From NCBI RefSeq assembly GCF_014873945.1, contig NZ_JADBEC010000002.1, positions 1,240,001-1,304,000 of the forward strand: a stretch of DNA of 64,000 nucleotides, in the 5' to 3' direction. Origin of the DNA: Rhizobium viscosum. Lineage in GTDB: Bacteria > Pseudomonadota > Alphaproteobacteria > Rhizobiales > Rhizobiaceae. Both the position numbers and the translations under genes were made by a program. Shown here one piece after another: positions 8,226-16,716 of the stretch. How positions within the stretch are numbered: position 1 is the stretch's first letter; every line of letters starts with the position of its first letter. The notes under the pieces were generated by a model. It was not told the origin of the DNA and searched no databases. It was given only the letters and a program-made list of their open reading frames with translations.

Positions 8226-9284
8226 GTGAACAAAGCCTTCCCTCCTCTTCCATTCGGCAGCGAACGCGCCGATCTGGATAAATCGCCACTTGAAATCAGA
8301 GGCCTGCTTTCGCAGCCGATCTGGCGCGAGCTCAGGACCTTTCTGGCGGTCGCCAAAAGCCCTTCCTTTGCTCAAGCGGCCGAGTTGCTCGGCACCAGTG
8401 CGCCAACCGTCAGCCGTGACGTGAAGCGCCTTCAGGACCAGATGGGTTCGCAACTCGTCATCTCGACCTTTTCTGGCGTCACGCTGACGGAAACCGGGCG
8501 CAAGCTCGCCATCCAGGTTGCAGAGCTCGATTTCCAGCTGTTTTCCCTTTCCAACGACCTGAAGGATGAAATGGACGCCGTCACCGGACGGGTTGCCGTC
8601 AGCGTGACCTCCGGCCTTGCCGTCGCCATCGTCGCTCCCGCCGTGCCCCGACTGAACGACAACTATCCGCGCCTCAATCTCGACATCCGAGAACAGGTGT
8701 CGCTCGTCAATTTCGAGAAGAACCAAGCCGATCTGATGATCTCGCTCTCTCCGATTTCGAGGGCAGATGTCGACTGCGTCGAGATCGGCACTCTTCATCT
8801 CATTCCGATCGCCAGCCGTGATTATCTGAAGAAATCCGGTGTTCCACAGCGCCAGTTCATTTCCCAGCACATCTATGTGCAATGCAACTATTATGCTTCC
8901 GAACGCGAGATCTGGGATGGCTGGCGCGGCCTCGTCGAAGCCGGCCACCAGACCCACAATTGCGAGAATTCGCTTGCCTATTTTGCCCTCGTTCGCAACG
9001 GCGCCGGCGTGGGACTGCTCGGCAATTACGTGCTCGCGGATCCCGAACTCGTGCCGCTTGACCTCGGCGTGCATGTCGCCCTGCCCATATACCTGATCTC
9101 GGTTGCCAATCGCCGACAGTCGAGACCGGTGGCCGCCGTCTATGACTGGATCGTCGAGATTTTCCGGACCAACCCGTCTTTCAGCAGCAGATTGACCTTT
9201 CCGTCCGGGCGGCACGAACAGGAAGAGAGCTTGCGCAGAATGCTCGAAACTATCGCCCCTCCGCCGCCTTCGCAATTTGGCTGA
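8226..9284 (+). CDS. LysR-family transcriptional regulator
   Basis: A 352-residue regulator. After a ~30-residue N-terminal extension comes the LysR winged helix (WRELRTFLAVAKSPSFAQAA, GTSAPTVSRDVKRLQDQMGS), then a periplasmic-binding-protein-like effector domain from about residue 125. The start is a GTG at 8226; LysR proteins normally begin about 30 residues later, so an internal start is possible, although none has an obviously better ribosome site. The 3' end overlaps the small minus-strand gene at 9250-9477 by 35 bases (convergent). Position suggests it may regulate the neighbouring GNAT/XRE genes, but it is convergent with the GNAT gene rather than divergent, so this is weak. Confidence 0.88.
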   Translation: MNKAFPPLPFGSERADLDKSPLEIRGLLSQPIWRELRTFLAVAKSPSFAQAAELLGTSAPTVSRDVKRLQDQMGSQLVISTFSGVTLTETGRKLAIQVAELDFQLFSLSNDLKDEMDAVTGRVAVSVTSGLAVAIVAPAVPRLNDNYPRLNLDIREQVSLVNFEKNQADLMISLSPISRADVDCVEIGTLHLIPIASRDYLKKSGVPQRQFISQHIYVQCNYYASEREIWDGWRGLVEAGHQTHNCENSLAYFALVRNGAGVGLLGNYVLADPELVPLDLGVHVALPIYLISVANRRQSRPVAAVYDWIVEIFRTNPSFSSRLTFPSGRHEQEESLRRMLETIAPPPPSQFG

Positions 9285-9477
9285 GCTCCTCCGAGATCGA
9301 AAGATAGGCATTTGCGACATCCTCCAGGAAGCCGGCGAGCTCGACCGGCTGCACTGTCGGATCATTGATGAGACGACGCACCATTTCGGTGTGCAGTTTC
9401 GTGCGCGTGAGAATTTCCTCCTGCAGCGCAGCCGTTGCGGACATGTTGCCCGCGTTCTTCAAACCTGCCATTGTCAT
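9250..9477 (-). CDS. Small hypothetical protein, partner of the GNAT-like protein
   Basis: A 75-residue helical protein (MTMAGLKNAGNMSATAALQE). Its start overlaps the stop of the GNAT-like gene by four bases, so the two are translationally coupled and probably work together. No known domain. The heptad-like pattern in EILTRTKLHTEMVRRL and LAGFLEDVANAYLSISEEL suggests a helical bundle or a small binding partner. The 3' end overlaps the convergent LysR gene by 35 bases. Confidence 0.6.
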   Translation of the reverse strand: MTMAGLKNAGNMSATAALQEEILTRTKLHTEMVRRLINDPTVQPVELAGFLEDVANAYLSISEELSQIAKAAEGR

Positions 9478-10025
9478 GCCGTCTCAAACGAACTCGGTGC
9501 GTCCCACTGACCTTCGACGCGCAACAGCAGGGCGCTGCTGCTTTCCATGGTAATCGGGTCCGATGATGCGGGGATCGTGCCGACTACGGTCAGGTACGGC
9601 TCCGGATGACCGGCGATCTCCACTGGCGGGCTGTCGACGATCTCCAGATCGAAGAGGATGGTCCACAGCCGCGCAAGACGCTGCTCGGCCTGGGTCAGAA
9701 CCTTCGTATAGCCCTTGCGCGCCACGTGATCGAAGGTCATCTGAATGCAACGCTTAACCGTAAAAGGGTGTCGGTACTTTTCGCGGAAGCAGGTTCGTTC
9801 ATACTTGGCAAAATCGGCGAACCAGCGGATGCGAAGGGAACCAACCGGGTCTTCGCCATCATAAAAGACGAAATGCGTGGCCTGATGATCATTACCGTCG
9901 AAGATGAAGGAGGGCGAGATACCGTGCTCATGGACAAAGCAGATACTTCGCAAGATCATCGCATCCCGAACATGATCCGGGGTCGTTGCGACTTGGCATC
10001 GAAGATTGGGATATTTGTTCACCAT
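9474..10025 (-). CDS. GNAT / N-acyl-amino-acid-synthase-like protein
   Basis: A 183-residue protein (start ATG 10025, AGAGG 7 bases upstream) whose layout matches the GNAT superfamily subgroup that includes autoinducer and N-acyl amino acid synthases. An N-terminal region has RDAMILRSICFVHEHGIS, then DGNDHQATHFVFYDG, then the strand VGSLRIRWFADFAKYERTCF, followed by a VKRCIQMTFDHVARKGY helix where acyl donors would bind. It may acylate an amino acid or related amine using acyl-ACP or acyl-CoA, but the substrate is unknown and a generic acetyltransferase is possible. It is coupled to the 75-residue gene downstream and divergent from a small gene plus an XRE regulator. Confidence 0.65.
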   Translation of the reverse strand: MVNKYPNLRCQVATTPDHVRDAMILRSICFVHEHGISPSFIFDGNDHQATHFVFYDGEDPVGSLRIRWFADFAKYERTCFREKYRHPFTVKRCIQMTFDHVARKGYTKVLTQAEQRLARLWTILFDLEIVDSPPVEIAGHPEPYLTVVGTIPASSDPITMESSSALLLRVEGQWDAPSSFETA

Positions 10026-10111
10026 CGGTCGGCCTCTTTGTCTGTACAACCCACTTCAACTCCAGAACGCGTGCTGCGCGAAGGACGAAGATTTCAGGGG
10101 GGATTTCAAAA

Positions 10112-10312
10112 ATGACGGACCCTTCCAATCCGATGGCAACCATCATCGCTCTCTGCGCGGAAGGGGCACGCCGGTTTGGCGACGATCCGCGGGCCATTGC
10201 GAGCTTCGTCGAAAATGAAATTGCGCGTCTGTCGGAGAGAGAGCAGCGGCAACTCAAAGAACAACTGACGCTTTTGACAGATGGAGGTGGATCTCAAAAG
10301 CCGATCATGTAA
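10112..10312 (+). CDS. Small hypothetical protein (66 aa)
   Basis: A 66-residue protein from the ATG at 10112, preceded by a strong GGGGGG-type ribosome site. Sequence MTDPSNPMATIIALCAEGAR followed by helices rich in Glu, Gln and Arg ending in LTLLTDGGG; no known domain. Divergent from the GNAT-like gene and about 50 bases upstream of the XRE regulator on the same strand, so probably co-transcribed with it. The small size and charged helices would suit a regulatory partner, but this is speculative. Confidence 0.5.
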   Translation: MTDPSNPMATIIALCAEGARRFGDDPRAIASFVENEIARLSEREQRQLKEQLTLLTDGGGSQKPIM

Positions 10313-10361
10313 AGAGAGCCTGCAAGTTCTGCAGTCGACGAAAGTATTCTCAAGGATAGGT

Positions 10362-10724
10362 ATGAAAGATCAGGAACTGAATTTGGCAATCGGCCAGAGA
10401 TTACGCTCCGTGCGCGCCGCTCGCGGCTTCACCCAGAGCGAGCTCGCTGCGCATATCGGCGTCGCGTTTCAGCAGATCCAGAAATACGAAAATGGGACAA
10501 ACCGCCTGTCCGTCGCGGTCATGCTGCGGTTATGCGCCTTCATGAAGGTCGATGCCGGCTGGTTCGTCAACGGCATCGAAACCGAGGCGGGCGCTGGCGT
10601 CGAGGACGAGGCAGCCTATCTTGCCAGGGAAATCGAGCGCATCTCGGATTTGAAGATCCGACGCAATCTGACGATGCTGATCCACTCCCTGGCTTCATCA
10701 ACCCAGCAAGTTGAGAACGCCTGA
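10362..10724 (+). CDS. XRE-family helix-turn-helix regulator
   Basis: A 120-residue DNA-binding protein. Residues ~8-65 form a Cro/CI-type helix-turn-helix (IGQRLRSVRAARGFTQSELA, GVAFQQIQKYENGTNRLS); the rest is a short helical tail. I chose the ATG at 10362 (MKDQELNLAIG) with AAGG upstream; the open frame extends further 5' but overlaps the preceding small gene. Rhizobial XRE proteins with this FQQIQKYE...NR signature include PraR-like regulators of quorum sensing and surface traits, and the neighbouring acyl-synthase-like gene makes such a link attractive. It is still inference. Confidence 0.85.
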   Translation: MKDQELNLAIGQRLRSVRAARGFTQSELAAHIGVAFQQIQKYENGTNRLSVAVMLRLCAFMKVDAGWFVNGIETEAGAGVEDEAAYLAREIERISDLKIRRNLTMLIHSLASSTQQVENA

Positions 10725-11026
10725 ACAGCCTGGTCGAAGGCGCGAGGCCATCTGGGATCGATAGCAGATTGATTGCAGCGTGGTGTCGACCGCGACACCG
10801 TGATCGTGTTTTTCGATGCACGCACATCGCCCGCGACGGGAGCCCTAAGCCGACACCGGTTCCTCCACACGCGCGACTGTCGTATCGTCCGCCTGCGGCG
10901 TGCCCAATCCAGTGCGCCTGGCATGTGTTGACCTGAGCCTGAAGGCAAGGATCGATGCGACCGGCCGGTGAGATAGGCCGTAGCGATCGCGCACCGTGCA
11001 GCGACCGGCAATTTTGGTTGACTGCC
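10725..11026. other. Intergenic stretch without recognisable gene
   Basis: About 300 bases between the convergent XRE and MOSC genes. Reading frames here are short and have no family resemblance. Confidence 0.45.
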
Positions 11027-11767
11027 TCAATCGGCAAGTGAGATCACATCTCCAATCTGCACCATCCCGCTATGGCGAGGACGGCAGTAAACGCCCATAT
11101 GCCGGCCTCCGAACCTCATCACATTGCGAAGAATTTCAGGGTCATTATCAAGCCCCTCCTGAGCAATGATTGCAAAGCCGCATCGCTTCGTCGGTGCGAT
11201 CACCTTTCCTGCGATCGATCCCATGAGGATCGGACGATCAATCCAATTGAGCTCGGCAAAACCGGTGATGTCAGCTTCTGCCTGCACATAGATGTTGGGC
11301 CGGAATCTGCGCCGGTCGGGATTGCCGGCCGGATGAAGCTGTTGGAGATGGTCTACCGATGCTGTTGTCAAGAGATGGACAGGCGACACATCGTACCGAT
11401 CGACTGCGAATACCTGCTTGTCATCTTCGCGCACCGAATGCTCGTAGGGCCTGACCTCTACCTCGAATTCGAAAAATCCAGTCAGAGCGACGGACAGCTC
11501 CGCCTGCGCGACCCCGAGCCACGGGTGGTCCGGCACCTGCACCTCGACCGCGCCGTTTGCGGCCGTCCGCGAGCGCACATAAACCGCCTTTTGCCACCGC
11601 TTGTCGCGTTCGGGATGAGCAACGATGCCCGTCGAGACCTCAACGAGCGCGTAGCGCCGATCGCCGTCCATCCCCTTGTCGGAGATGCTTGCCTTATCGA
11701 GCATCTCACCGGTTACAGAGCTGACCGGGTAGCGCCATAACTCCTTGATCACGCCGACAGAGCTCAT
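11027..11767 (-). CDS. MOSC-domain protein
   Basis: A 246-residue protein with an N-terminal MOSC beta-barrel (VGVIKELWRYPVSSVTGE, GDRRYALV) and a C-terminal MOSC domain (RFRPNIYV, APTKRCGFAIIAQEGLDND, GGRHMGVYC). The conserved cysteine of MOSC domains is in TKRCGF. MOSC proteins carry sulfur from a cysteine or bind molybdenum cofactor, often as accessory proteins to oxidoreductases. It is the last gene of the minus-strand run that starts with the GntR gene at 21197, lying 2 bases after the GlxA-type regulator. Which oxidoreductase it serves is unclear; the FAD oxidase upstream does not need molybdenum. Confidence 0.88.
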   Translation of the reverse strand: MSSVGVIKELWRYPVSSVTGEMLDKASISDKGMDGDRRYALVEVSTGIVAHPERDKRWQKAVYVRSRTAANGAVEVQVPDHPWLGVAQAELSVALTGFFEFEVEVRPYEHSVREDDKQVFAVDRYDVSPVHLLTTASVDHLQQLHPAGNPDRRRFRPNIYVQAEADITGFAELNWIDRPILMGSIAGKVIAPTKRCGFAIIAQEGLDNDPEILRNVMRFGGRHMGVYCRPRHSGMVQIGDVISLAD

Positions 11768-11769
11768 GT

Positions 11770-12786
11770 TCAGTGGCTTTCGACGAGGTTCGCGCGGACT
11801 TGCGATGGCGTCGCTCCGAAAGTCCGCTTGAAGGCCCGGGTGAAATGCGAGGCGTTCTCGAAACCGACGTCCAGTGCAATTTCGATCATCGAGCGCTTCG
11901 AATGCGCGAGCAGCACCTTGGCACGCTCCAGACGCACGCGCTTGTAAGCCTGGGCCGGCGACATGCCTGCCTTCTCCAGGAAGACGCGTTCGAGTTGGCG
12001 GCGCGAGAGCCCGACGGAAGAAGCCAGGGCAGGGATCGATATGCCGAACTCCATGTTCTGCTCCATCATGATCATCGCAGCTCTCACACGGTCATCCTCG
12101 TAATTTTCGTAGAGCGGCCTGTGCGGCTGAACATCAGCTGGCGAGCGGGCCTTTTCGATCTGCAGGACCTCCAGCGCGTTACGCTCTGCCTCCGGGCTGA
12201 TGGCCCGCCGTACCAGAAGCGCGGCCATGTCGGCCGCACTGCTTCCGCCCGCGCACGATCCGCGATTGCGGTCCAGATTGAACAGCCGGTCTGAACGAAC
12301 CGGCAAGTGCGGAAACCGTTCCTTGAATGCATTGGCATGCAGCCAGCTTACGCAGCTCTGGTGGTTTTCCATCAGGCCTGCTTCGGCAAGAATGAATGTA
12401 CCGGTGCACAGCCCGATCAACGGCACACGTTGGGCGGAAGCGCGCTTCAGGAATGCGATTGTTTCCTGATCAACCGGCCGATCCACGGTCAACAAGCCGC
12501 CGACCACCACGAGATAGTCGAAGCGGCCAGGGTCTACGAAGTCCGATGTCGGCGCAACCTGCACGCCGCAACTCGAGGTGATCAGATGACGCGTGCTGCC
12601 GAGCACCTGCCAGTCTGCAAGGACCCTCCCCGAGCGATCGAATTCGTCACTCGCAAGCCGCAGCGTGTCGACGAAGAGCGCGAAGGCCGATAGCGTGAAG
12701 GACCTCGCCAATACGAAGCCGACCTTGAGCTGTTTGGGAACGGAGGCTCCTTCTCCCGAGCGAAAGTCATCTGGTCTCATCGTCAT
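11770..12786 (-). CDS. GlxA-family AraC-type transcriptional regulator
   Basis: A 338-residue regulator with an N-terminal DJ-1/PfpI-like domain (KVGFVLARSFTLSAFALFVD, VVVGGL, LIGLCTGTFILAEAG with the nucleophile-elbow cysteine) and a C-terminal AraC helix-turn-helix pair (ALASSVGLSRRQLERVFLEK and EIALDVGFENASHFTRAFKR). Relatives regulate choline, glycine betaine, carnitine or arginine use (GbdR, CdhR, ArgR type), which fits the quaternary-amine transporter upstream in the same transcription unit. The start could be 12786 or, six bases on, 12780. Having both this activator and a GntR gene at the head of the cluster suggests two-level control. Confidence 0.9.
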   Translation of the reverse strand: MTMRPDDFRSGEGASVPKQLKVGFVLARSFTLSAFALFVDTLRLASDEFDRSGRVLADWQVLGSTRHLITSSCGVQVAPTSDFVDPGRFDYLVVVGGLLTVDRPVDQETIAFLKRASAQRVPLIGLCTGTFILAEAGLMENHQSCVSWLHANAFKERFPHLPVRSDRLFNLDRNRGSCAGGSSAADMAALLVRRAISPEAERNALEVLQIEKARSPADVQPHRPLYENYEDDRVRAAMIMMEQNMEFGISIPALASSVGLSRRQLERVFLEKAGMSPAQAYKRVRLERAKVLLAHSKRSMIEIALDVGFENASHFTRAFKRTFGATPSQVRANLVESH

Positions 12787-12889
12787 GCCTCTTGTCGCTG
12801 CAGCATTTTTTACTGGATCTTGCGAGGCGCACCGGGTTCCCGCGGGTAGGAGCGTCGATGCAGTAGATGCTGTTTTTCATGGACGCCCC

Positions 12890-13741
12890 TCAATGGCTGG
12901 CAGGCGCTGGAGTTTTGTCGAGCAGGCCGCGGCTCAACCGGTCGAGCAGGAGCGCAACCGCTACGATTGCAAGTCCCGCCCGCAAGCCCAATCCCATTTC
13001 CATGCGCGTCAGGCCACGCGTAACCTCGGCGCCAAGCCCCCCTGCCCCGACAAGACCCGCCAGAACAACCATGGCCAGAGAAAGGAGGATGCACTGATTG
13101 AGTCCGACCAGCAGTGTCTGCTTCGCCAACGGAATTTCGATCTTCCACAGAACCGAGCGTGCGTCCGCACCGATCGCGCTGCCGAGTTCACGGAATTCGT
13201 TTGGCACCTGGTTGAATGCCAATGTAGTCAGACGCAGCATCGGTGGAATGCCGTAGACAATGGTCGCGATGATCGCCGGCACGCGTCCAAGACTGAAGAT
13301 CATGACCGCAGGGATCAGATAGACCCAGGGTGGAACGGTCTGCATTACGTCGAGGATAGGTCGGACGACGGCTGCCAGAGTTTTGTATCGAGAACAGAGG
13401 ACACCGAGCGGAAAGGCAATCAGCACCGAAATCAGCACGGCAACCGTTACAAGGGCAACTGTCTGCATGGATGCGGTCCAAAATCCGACGATCAGGCAGA
13501 AGCCAAGGCAAAGCCCTGCAAGGATGGCTGTTCGGATGCTGACGGCAAAGAAAGCGATGATCACGACGGCGGCTATCAGCGCATAGGGCGGCACGAAGAG
13601 AAGTGCCGCCTCGATTCCCGAAAGAACGGATTCGACCATATAGCTGATCGCAGAGAACAACGGATGAAGATTGGTATTGAGCCAATCGACTGCCGGGGCC
13701 AAAAATGCGCCCGGTGAAAAATGAAGAAGCGGAGGATTCAT
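12890..13741 (-). CDS. Glycine betaine/proline-type ABC transporter permease (second)
   Basis: A 283-residue inner-membrane permease of the ProW/OpuAB kind, with several hydrophobic segments and the EAA-loop region (MLRLTTLAFNQVPNEFRELG followed by SAIGADARSVLWKIEIPLAK). It starts by ATGA overlap with the preceding permease stop at 13738. The two non-identical permeases would form a heterodimer with the ATPase at 14609-15700. About 100 bases separate it from the GlxA-type gene. Confidence 0.9.
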   Translation of the reverse strand: MNPPLLHFSPGAFLAPAVDWLNTNLHPLFSAISYMVESVLSGIEAALLFVPPYALIAAVVIIAFFAVSIRTAILAGLCLGFCLIVGFWTASMQTVALVTVAVLISVLIAFPLGVLCSRYKTLAAVVRPILDVMQTVPPWVYLIPAVMIFSLGRVPAIIATIVYGIPPMLRLTTLAFNQVPNEFRELGSAIGADARSVLWKIEIPLAKQTLLVGLNQCILLSLAMVVLAGLVGAGGLGAEVTRGLTRMEMGLGLRAGLAIVAVALLLDRLSRGLLDKTPAPASH

Positions 13742-14586
13742 GACTGTCTCCCCGTCCCAAGCCGGGCCGCGCTCTGGGTTATACGGTCAAGTACCATGGT
13801 CAGGACGACGATTGCGATCGCGCCGTTGATCGAGGTAGCGATATCGAGTGTCCGGATCGCGCCATAGATGGTTTCTCCGAGCCCGCCGGAGCCGACGATG
13901 CCCGCAATCACGACCATGCCGAACGCCATCATCAGGCTCTGATTGATACCAGCCATAATGCTCGGAAGTGCAAATGGCAGCCGGATCTTGAAAAACATCT
14001 GCAAGGGCGTGATGCCGTTCGCCTCACCCAGTTCGATGAAGGCCTTCGGTGTCATGCGAATGCCGAGCGAGGTCAGCCGGATTGCCGGCGGCATCGCCAC
14101 TACGATCGTCGCAATGAGAGCCGTTGCCGGTCCGTAACCCAGCAAAGCGATGGCCGGCAAAAGGTAGATGTAAGGCGGAAGCGTCTGGATCAGATCAAGA
14201 CCAGGTTCCATGAAGCGATCGAGCGCGGTGAAGAAGCCTGCCGCAATGCCGATCGGGATGCCGAGAGCAAGCGCAAGCACGGTTGCGGTGAGGACAAGCG
14301 CCAGGGTGCTCATCGTTTCGGGCCACAATCCCATCGAGAAGCAGAGAGCAAGCGCGACGCCGCTCAAGGCAGCGAACCAGACGTTTACGAGCCGCCAGCC
14401 AATGAGGGCAATCGCAATTGCCACTACGTAGAACGGCGGAAACTGGAGCAGCCAAAGTATGCCGTCATAGAGGCTTTCGAGCACCCATCGGATATTGTCG
14501 AAAAGTGTCTCGCCATTGTCGCTCACCCATTCGATTGCGGCGTCCGTCCATTCGTCGAACGTGTCTGTAAAGCTTGAAACGTCCAT
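13738..14586 (-). CDS. Glycine betaine/proline-type ABC transporter permease (first)
   Basis: A 282-residue ProW-like permease with a short acidic N-terminus (MDVSSFTDTFDEWTDA), at least five membrane segments and the permease EAA motif (AIRLTSLGIRMTPKAFIELG then EANGITPLQMFFKIRLP). It lies 22 bases after the ATPase gene and overlaps the second permease by four bases. It would form the membrane channel for quaternary amines or amino-acid betaines with its partner. Confidence 0.9.
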   Translation of the reverse strand: MDVSSFTDTFDEWTDAAIEWVSDNGETLFDNIRWVLESLYDGILWLLQFPPFYVVAIAIALIGWRLVNVWFAALSGVALALCFSMGLWPETMSTLALVLTATVLALALGIPIGIAAGFFTALDRFMEPGLDLIQTLPPYIYLLPAIALLGYGPATALIATIVVAMPPAIRLTSLGIRMTPKAFIELGEANGITPLQMFFKIRLPFALPSIMAGINQSLMMAFGMVVIAGIVGSGGLGETIYGAIRTLDIATSINGAIAIVVLTMVLDRITQSAARLGTGRQS

Positions 14587-14608
14587 GTCACTCAGCTCCA
14601 GTTGGCGG

Positions 14609-15700
14609 TCAGGCGGCCGCGCGATCGTTGCTCGATGTTCCCTTGACTCCCATCAGGAGGCTGCGGGGTGTCACGACGCCGACCACCTGGCCGTTATCGA
14701 CGACTGCGATGGCATCGCGGTCCGACTGCATGGTAAGGGTGATCAGTTCATCGATGTCCGCATCGGGAGTGGTGCGCACCAAGGCGGAAATATCGGAGTT
14801 TGGCGTGCTGCGCTGGAATTCGGTAACGCTGTGCATCACGGAATGCGCCTTGATCAAGTGGAGCCGCGAGATACCCGCCACGAACTCGGCGACGTAGTCA
14901 TCAGCCGGATTGAGGATGATCTCCTCGGCCGTACCGGTCTGGATGATGACGCCATCCTTCATGATGGCAATGCGGTCGCCGATGCGGATTGCCTCGTCGA
15001 GATCATGGGTGATGAAGACGGCGGACTTGCCAAGCGATTTGGTGAGTTGCCGAAACTCGTCCTGCAGCTGCCGGCGGATCAGAGGATCGAGCGCACTGAA
15101 GGGTTCGTCCATCAGGATGATCTCCGGGTCCGAAGCCAGCGCGCGGGCAAGGCCGACGCGCTGCTGCATACCGCCCGACAGCTCCGTCGGATAGCGATCG
15201 ACCCAATCTGCAAGACCCACGGTTTCGAGGGCAGCCCTTGCCGTCTTATGGCGCTCCGGTTTGGCAATGCCCTGGACCTCAAGCCCGAAGGCGGCGTTGT
15301 CAAGCACGGTTCGATGCGGCAGAAGCGCTACGCTTTGAAACACCATGCCGATGTTCTTTGCGCGCATATGCCGGAGCTCTGTCGTCGACAGGGCCGCAAT
15401 ATCCCGGCCCTTCACGAAAACTTTTCCGGAACTCGGGGTGATGAGCTTGTTGAGCAGGCGGATCAGCGTTGATTTTCCGCTTCCCGAAAGGCCCATGATG
15501 CAGAAGATCTCACCGCGCCTCACCTGCAGGCTCGCGTCGGAAACGCCGACGACGCAGTTGAATTCCTTGAGCACTTCTTTCTTGCCCAGCCCGCGATCGG
15601 TAATGGATTTCATTGCGGCAGCTGATTTGTCCCCGAAGACCTTCCATAGGGATTGGCAGTCGATCAGGATGTCATTGGCATCGGCATTTGCTGCTTTCAT
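14609..15700 (-). CDS. Glycine betaine/proline-type ABC transporter ATPase with CBS domains (ProV-like)
   Basis: A 363-residue ATPase. Walker A is GLSGSGKST, the signature is LSGGMQQRVGLARAL, and Walker B is EIILMDEPFSALDP. The C-terminal ~90 residues contain CBS motifs (VVDNGQVVGVVTPRSLLMGV), as in ProV/OpuAA, where they sense ionic strength or nucleotides. The N-terminal ~45 residues (LIDCQSLWKVFGDKSAAAMK) are the ProV-type extension. A hairpin at 15753-15778 separates it from the binding-protein gene, which should lower its expression relative to that protein. Confidence 0.93.
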   Translation of the reverse strand: MKAANADANDILIDCQSLWKVFGDKSAAAMKSITDRGLGKKEVLKEFNCVVGVSDASLQVRRGEIFCIMGLSGSGKSTLIRLLNKLITPSSGKVFVKGRDIAALSTTELRHMRAKNIGMVFQSVALLPHRTVLDNAAFGLEVQGIAKPERHKTARAALETVGLADWVDRYPTELSGGMQQRVGLARALASDPEIILMDEPFSALDPLIRRQLQDEFRQLTKSLGKSAVFITHDLDEAIRIGDRIAIMKDGVIIQTGTAEEIILNPADDYVAEFVAGISRLHLIKAHSVMHSVTEFQRSTPNSDISALVRTTPDADIDELITLTMQSDRDAIAVVDNGQVVGVVTPRSLLMGVKGTSSNDRAAA

Positions 15701-15752
15701 AGCGATCCCCTTTGAGCCAATTCGAGCTGGCTTCTGTCATTGGGTTTGGAAG

Positions 15753-15778
15753 TGGCCGTCCGGCATACCGAACGGCCA
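15753..15778 (-). promoter_or_regulatory. Intercistronic hairpin after the betaine-type binding-protein gene
   Basis: Inverted repeat: TGGCCGT at 15753-15759 pairs with ACGGCCA at 15772-15778, extended inward by a G-U pair and CGG/CCG around a TATG loop. It lies between the binding-protein stop (15786) and the ATPase start (15700), with no U-run, so it probably stabilises the upstream message or reduces read-through. Confidence 0.65.
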
Positions 15779-15785
15779 TGTCACA

Positions 15786-16637
15786 TCAATCTTTCTTGAT
15801 GTTTTCCCAGCGCTTGATCAGGTCTGCATGCGCGCCGACCCAATCCTGAACCGCCCGGTCCATCGTCTTTCCTTCGTTGACGGCACCGTTGATCGCCGTG
15901 ATGTCGGCCAGCGGTACATAGACGCTTGCCATGACTTCACGGGCATGCGGGTTCTCTTCGGAAAAGCCCTTATGACCGATCCAGTAGTAGCTCTGGGGCG
16001 GCGGGAAGACGCCCTTGGAATCCTTGAGATATTTGATCGGATATTTCTGCACCATCCATGACGGCTCCCAGATTGTCACGGCCGTCCATTCCTGTCGGTC
16101 ATAGGCGGACTTGAGCGCGGCGGTCATGGCCGCGGTACTGCCTTCGACGAGCTGCAGCTTCAGGCCGTAATCCTTGACGGCGTTGGAAGCGTCCCGCATC
16201 AGGCCCGAGCCCGGCTCGATCCCGATGATCTTGCCGCCGAACTTGTCGGCATTTTCATTAAGCTGTTCGATCGTGTCGATCGGCACGTATTTCGGGACCG
16301 CAATACCCTGATAGAGGCCATGCGAGACCGGCGAAATCTTTTCAAGCCGGTTCTTGTTTTTGTTCCAGTAGTCCTGCGCCACGTAGTCGGTCTGCGAAGC
16401 AAGCACCTGGATGTCGCCCTTGGAAAGGGCGGCATAGGCAATGCCCCATTCGGAGAATTCCGTGACCTTGACGGTATAACCGGCATCTTCCAGCACTTTC
16501 TTGGTGATGCCGGTGATGGGCGTCAGATCCTCCCAGGACAGCGTGCCCATGTTGATGGTCTTTTCTTCCGCACGGGCGGGAAGCATACTGATCCCGACAA
16601 TGGCGGCCGCGCAGAGCGCTTTCCACAAAGTCTTCAT
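15786..16637 (-). CDS. Glycine betaine/quaternary-amine-type substrate-binding protein
   Basis: A 283-residue periplasmic protein of the OpuAC/ProX type. The start at 16637 follows AGGAG by 8 bases and yields a signal peptide (MKTLWKALCAAAIVGISMLP, cleavage near ARA-EE). Characteristic blocks are INMGTLSWEDLTPITG, VKVTEFSEWGIAYAALSKGD, IIGIEPGSGLM and WTAVTIWEPSWMVQKY; the tryptophans and tyrosines fit the aromatic cage that holds trimethylammonium groups. The gene lies downstream of the FAD oxidase. Ligand candidates are betaines such as proline betaine, carnitine or hydroxyproline betaine; the sequence alone does not decide. Confidence 0.92.
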   Translation of the reverse strand: MKTLWKALCAAAIVGISMLPARAEEKTINMGTLSWEDLTPITGITKKVLEDAGYTVKVTEFSEWGIAYAALSKGDIQVLASQTDYVAQDYWNKNKNRLEKISPVSHGLYQGIAVPKYVPIDTIEQLNENADKFGGKIIGIEPGSGLMRDASNAVKDYGLKLQLVEGSTAAMTAALKSAYDRQEWTAVTIWEPSWMVQKYPIKYLKDSKGVFPPPQSYYWIGHKGFSEENPHAREVMASVYVPLADITAINGAVNEGKTMDRAVQDWVGAHADLIKRWENIKKD

Positions 16638-16716
16638 TGTTCTTACTCCTAGTTTCTGTTCCCATTTTTGGTGAAGCCCTGCGAACCGCGCAGGCTCCAC
16701 ATTGCGCGGCGATGGA

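Noticed and set aside
8208..9365. 385-codon minus-strand frame
   Set aside because: Antisense to the LysR gene, with charge-rich composition typical of shadow frames; the LysR reading has clear HTH motifs.
12593..13717. 374-codon plus-strand frame
   Set aside because: Opposite the ABC permease gene; no motif and very polar composition.
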